Below, in pieces: positions 62,217 to 64,000 of a stretch of DNA of 64,000 nucleotides. The notes beneath the pieces were generated by a model, which saw only the letters and a list, made by a program, of their open reading frames with translations, searched no databases and was not told the DNA's origin. A program made the translations under genes and the position numbers. The first letter of the stretch is position 1. Every line of letters starts with the position of its first letter. The stretch covers positions 1,178,001 through 1,242,000 of the forward strand of contig NZ_VSLZ01000001.1 in the NCBI RefSeq assembly GCF_010747475.1, written 5' to 3'. Origin of the DNA: Halorussus sp. MSC15.2. Its GTDB lineage: Archaea > Halobacteriota > Halobacteria > Halobacteriales > Haladaptataceae.

Positions 62217-63089
62217 ATGGACGGCCGCGCGTCTGCGTTCGCGGCGGGGACGGTACTGAACGCCCTCGCCTGCGGCAAGGGGTCGGCGTTCGCCATCGAC
62301 GCCGAGACGACCGCCGAGGTCGAACTCGACGACTCGGGCGTCGTGACCGGCGAGGTCGCGGAAGACCCCGACGCCGACACGGCTCTGATAGAGCGGTGCA
62401 TCGAACTCGTCGTCGCGGAGTACGCGGCGGACGCGCCCGACGCCGACGGAATTTCGGGCGGCCACGTTCGGACCGAGAGCGAAGTGCCGATGGCGGCCGG
62501 ACTCAAGAGTTCCAGCGCGGCCGCGAACGCGACGGTACTGGCCGCGCTCGACGCGCTCGGAGTCGCCGAGGAGGTGTCCCGCGAGGACGCCTGTCGACTT
62601 GGCGTGCGGGCGGCCCGCGACGCCGGTGTGACCGTCACGGGCGCGTTCGACGACGCCAGCGCGAGCATGCTCGGGGGCGTCACCGTCACCGACAACCGGA
62701 CCGACGAACTGCTCGCGCGCGACCCCGTCGAGTGGGACGTGTTGGTCTGGACGCCGCCCGAGCAGGCCTTCAGCGCCGATGCCGACGTCGCGCGGTGCGA
62801 GCGACTCGCGCCCGTCGCCGAACTGGTCGCCGACCTCGCGCTCGACGGTCGCTACGCCGACGCGATGACGGTCAACGGGTTCGCCTTCACGGCGGCGCTC
62901 GGGTTCTCCGCCGACCCGATGGTGGAGGCGCTCCCCGACGTGCGCGGCGTCTCGCTGTCGGGGACCGGCCCGAGTTTCGTCGCGGTCGGCGAGCGCGCGG
63001 TGCTAGAACAGGTTCGAGACAGATGGAGTCAACGAGAGGGTACCACATGGCTGACGACGACACAGAACGACCCCGCCCGGACGAGATGA
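62217..63089 (+). CDS. aroK: Archaeal shikimate kinase (GHMP family)
   Basis: A 290-residue GHMP-type shikimate kinase, the archaeal replacement for the bacterial P-loop enzyme, which phosphorylates shikimate in aromatic amino-acid synthesis. It starts MDGRASAFAAGTVLNALACG. The ATP-binding glycine/serine motif is VPMAAGLKSSSAAANATVLA near residue 92, and the C-terminal GHMP motif is VSLSGTGPSFVAVGERAVLE. The end overlaps the start of the chorismate mutase gene by 43 bases. Confidence 0.92.
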   Translation: MDGRASAFAAGTVLNALACGKGSAFAIDAETTAEVELDDSGVVTGEVAEDPDADTALIERCIELVVAEYAADAPDADGISGGHVRTESEVPMAAGLKSSSAAANATVLAALDALGVAEEVSREDACRLGVRAARDAGVTVTGAFDDASASMLGGVTVTDNRTDELLARDPVEWDVLVWTPPEQAFSADADVARCERLAPVAELVADLALDGRYADAMTVNGFAFTAALGFSADPMVEALPDVRGVSLSGTGPSFVAVGERAVLEQVRDRWSQREGTTWLTTTQNDPARTR

Positions 63090-63352
63090 ACCTCGCGGAA
63101 CTCCGCGAGGAGATAGAGAGCATCGACCGCGAGATAGTCGAACTCATCGCCCGCCGGACCTACGTGGCCGAGACGGTCGCGCAGGTCAAAGACGAGCGAG
63201 ACATGCCGACGACCGACGAGGACCAAGAGCAGCGCGTGATGGACCGCGCGGGCGAGAACGCCGAGCAGTTCGACGTGGACGCGAACTTGGTGAAAGCGAT
63301 TTTCAGACTGTTGATAGAACTGAACAAGGTGGAACAACGAGAGAGTAGGTAG
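63047..63352 (+). CDS. Chorismate mutase (AroQ type)
   Basis: A 101-residue helical chorismate mutase that makes prephenate for Phe/Tyr synthesis. It has MNLAELREEIESIDREIVEL, the Arg in LIARRTYVAETVAQVKDERD, then VMDRAGENAEQFDVDANLVK and LLIELNKVEQRESR. The active-site Arg and Lys positions are present. The ATG at 63047 is inside the 3' end of aroK, so the two are probably translated from one message. Confidence 0.92.
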   Translation: MADDDTERPRPDEMNLAELREEIESIDREIVELIARRTYVAETVAQVKDERDMPTTDEDQEQRVMDRAGENAEQFDVDANLVKAIFRLLIELNKVEQRESR

Positions 63353-63681
63353 CCTGAGTCGGGCGTTTCAAGGCCTTCTACCGCCGGTAGATTCGTCGAT
63401 TCTTCTTTCGGCAGTCGCTCTGTAAACGATGTATAATGCAAGACTACTCTCGGTGGCTGGCGATGTCCACCAATACGACGACCGACATGAATTGTGAAGC
63501 GCACGCTCATGTACTTCCATCTCAACCAAACCACAGTATCAGGAAAGGGATGGAAATTATCCTTTATACGGCCGACAACCACCCAACCCCGCCTGGGCGC
63601 CAAATCACGTTCGAGATTCCGGAACGTCAGCAGTCAACGAGTACTACGTTCGAGGACGCAACGAACGTCACCCACACCGTT
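63353..63681. other. Lower-GC region at the right edge, no convincing gene
   Basis: About 330 bases with visibly lower GC content than the rest of the window. Open frames exist on both strands, for example 63436-63723 on the plus strand, but none has haloarchaeal codon use, a signal or a recognisable motif. Confidence 0.4.
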
Positions 63682-64000
63682 TCAATCCTCGTGTTTGGTC
63701 CGTACTGTCTCAACCCATTCTGACTTCTGAGCGACTGTTGTCCCATACCCTGATGCCGTGATACGGATTGTGTGCGTGGCCACGTACTGGGGTTGGTCAA
63801 GGGTGCGATTATGACGATAGATGTCCGCTTTGAGCGTGAACTCGCGGAGTCGGCCCTGTTCATCGACAACGAGTGACGCTGTGATGTTCGTGTAGTCCTC
63901 AGACGGGATTTCACGCAGTCGCAGGTTGCTCTTCGCTGGGACTGTGATGTTGGTAGCGGTATACCTTACGTACCCTGTTTGCAAGCCTGCATAGGTGAAG
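63682..64000 (-). CDS. C-terminal part of a probable lipoprotein (right edge, partial)
   Basis: An open minus-strand frame that enters at the right edge and ends at 63682. It gives about 105 residues: GYVRYTATNITVPAKSNLRL, then ITASLVVDEQGRLREFTLKA and VATHTIRITASGYGTTVAQK, ending VRTKHED. This strand pattern resembles the C-terminal end of haloarchaeal DUF7537-type lipoproteins. The N-terminus lies outside the window. Codon use is less GC-rich than the neighbours, so it may be acquired. Confidence 0.5.
   Translation of the reverse strand, partial: FTYAGLQTGYVRYTATNITVPAKSNLRLREIPSEDYTNITASLVVDEQGRLREFTLKADIYRHNRTLDQPQYVATHTIRITASGYGTTVAQKSEWVETVRTKHED

Noticed and set aside
63436-63723. Plus-strand frame of 95 codons at the right edge
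   Set aside because: It overlaps the end of the minus-strand partial gene, lacks a signal or family motif and has poor codon use.
1-64000. tRNA, rRNA, origin or insertion sequence
   Set aside because: I looked for T-arm-like GGTTCGAATC strings, transposase motifs and origin-type repeats and saw none.

Overview
This window is chromosomal DNA from a halophilic archaeon (class Halobacteria). The evidence is high GC (roughly two-thirds G+C by eye), strongly acidic proteins, leaderless promoters with a TATA-like box about 27 bases before many start codons, twin-arginine lipoprotein signals, and a set of haloarchaeal or archaeal genes: aIF2-beta, SBDS, Cdc48, GHMP-type shikimate kinase, Rpa1-Rpap1-Rpe, UPF0179, UPF0212 and UPF0058. 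The genus cannot be fixed from the sequence. I see no rRNA, tRNA, CRISPR array, replication origin or intact insertion sequence. Most of the window reads as ordinary core genome, with a lower-GC stretch at the extreme right edge.

Layout. 1-7.1 kb: a cut-off beta-propeller peptidase-like gene, a small secreted protein, an amidohydrolase, two membrane proteins, and a chemoreceptor coupled to a BMP-family binding lipoprotein. 7.4-15.1 kb (minus strand): the stress module prkA1-prkA2-DUF444-spoVR. 15.7-25.7 kb: housekeeping genes including UPF0179, a secreted PepSY-like protein, oligoendopeptidase PepF, SBDS, a FUN14 protein, DUF2209-hflX, moaC and nnr. 26-36 kb: two disordered Gln/His/Arg/Gly-rich proteins with a shared upstream element, an amphi-Trp/UPF0339 fusion, acylphosphatase, Ogg-type glycosylase, aIF2-beta, a putative metal exporter with an operator-like palindrome, and a cupredoxin lipoprotein. 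36-43 kb: a glutaredoxin-thioredoxin reductase fusion, Thr-rich exported proteins, a tandem pair of unfamiliar exported paralogues, and a MATE exporter behind a truncated TetR gene. 43-53.4 kb: arfC, a CBS protein, an arylsulfotransferase-like propeller, the rpa1-rpap1-rpe operon and an Lhr-type helicase. 53.5-64 kb: exported proteins, a four-CBS protein with a ribosome-hibernation-like tail, Cdc48, small conserved proteins, a sulfatase-like hydrolase, aroK-chorismate mutase, and the end of a probable lipoprotein.

How genes work together. The chemoreceptor/BMP pair looks like binding-protein-mediated chemotaxis. The PrkA/DUF444/SpoVR genes are a conserved starvation or stress module. The rpa1 operon and Lhr helicase concern single-stranded DNA metabolism. 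nnr repairs damaged NAD(P)H. arfC feeds riboflavin/F420 synthesis and moaC molybdopterin synthesis. aroK and chorismate mutase both act on the chorismate route.

The main oddity is that eight genes carry single-base frameshifts: prkA2, hflX, the amphi-Trp fusion, the metal exporter, both exported paralogues, the PH-like protein and a Thr-rich exported protein. Six look like one-base losses and two like one-base gains, in GC-rich or homopolymer contexts. Indel error in the assembly is the simplest explanation, though a 7-G tract in one exported-protein gene could be a slippage switch. The most interesting biological signal is the pair of disordered proteins at 26.0 and 33.7 kb. They lie 7.7 kb apart, share two short protein motifs, and carry a near-identical 18-base element exactly 53 bases before each start codon.
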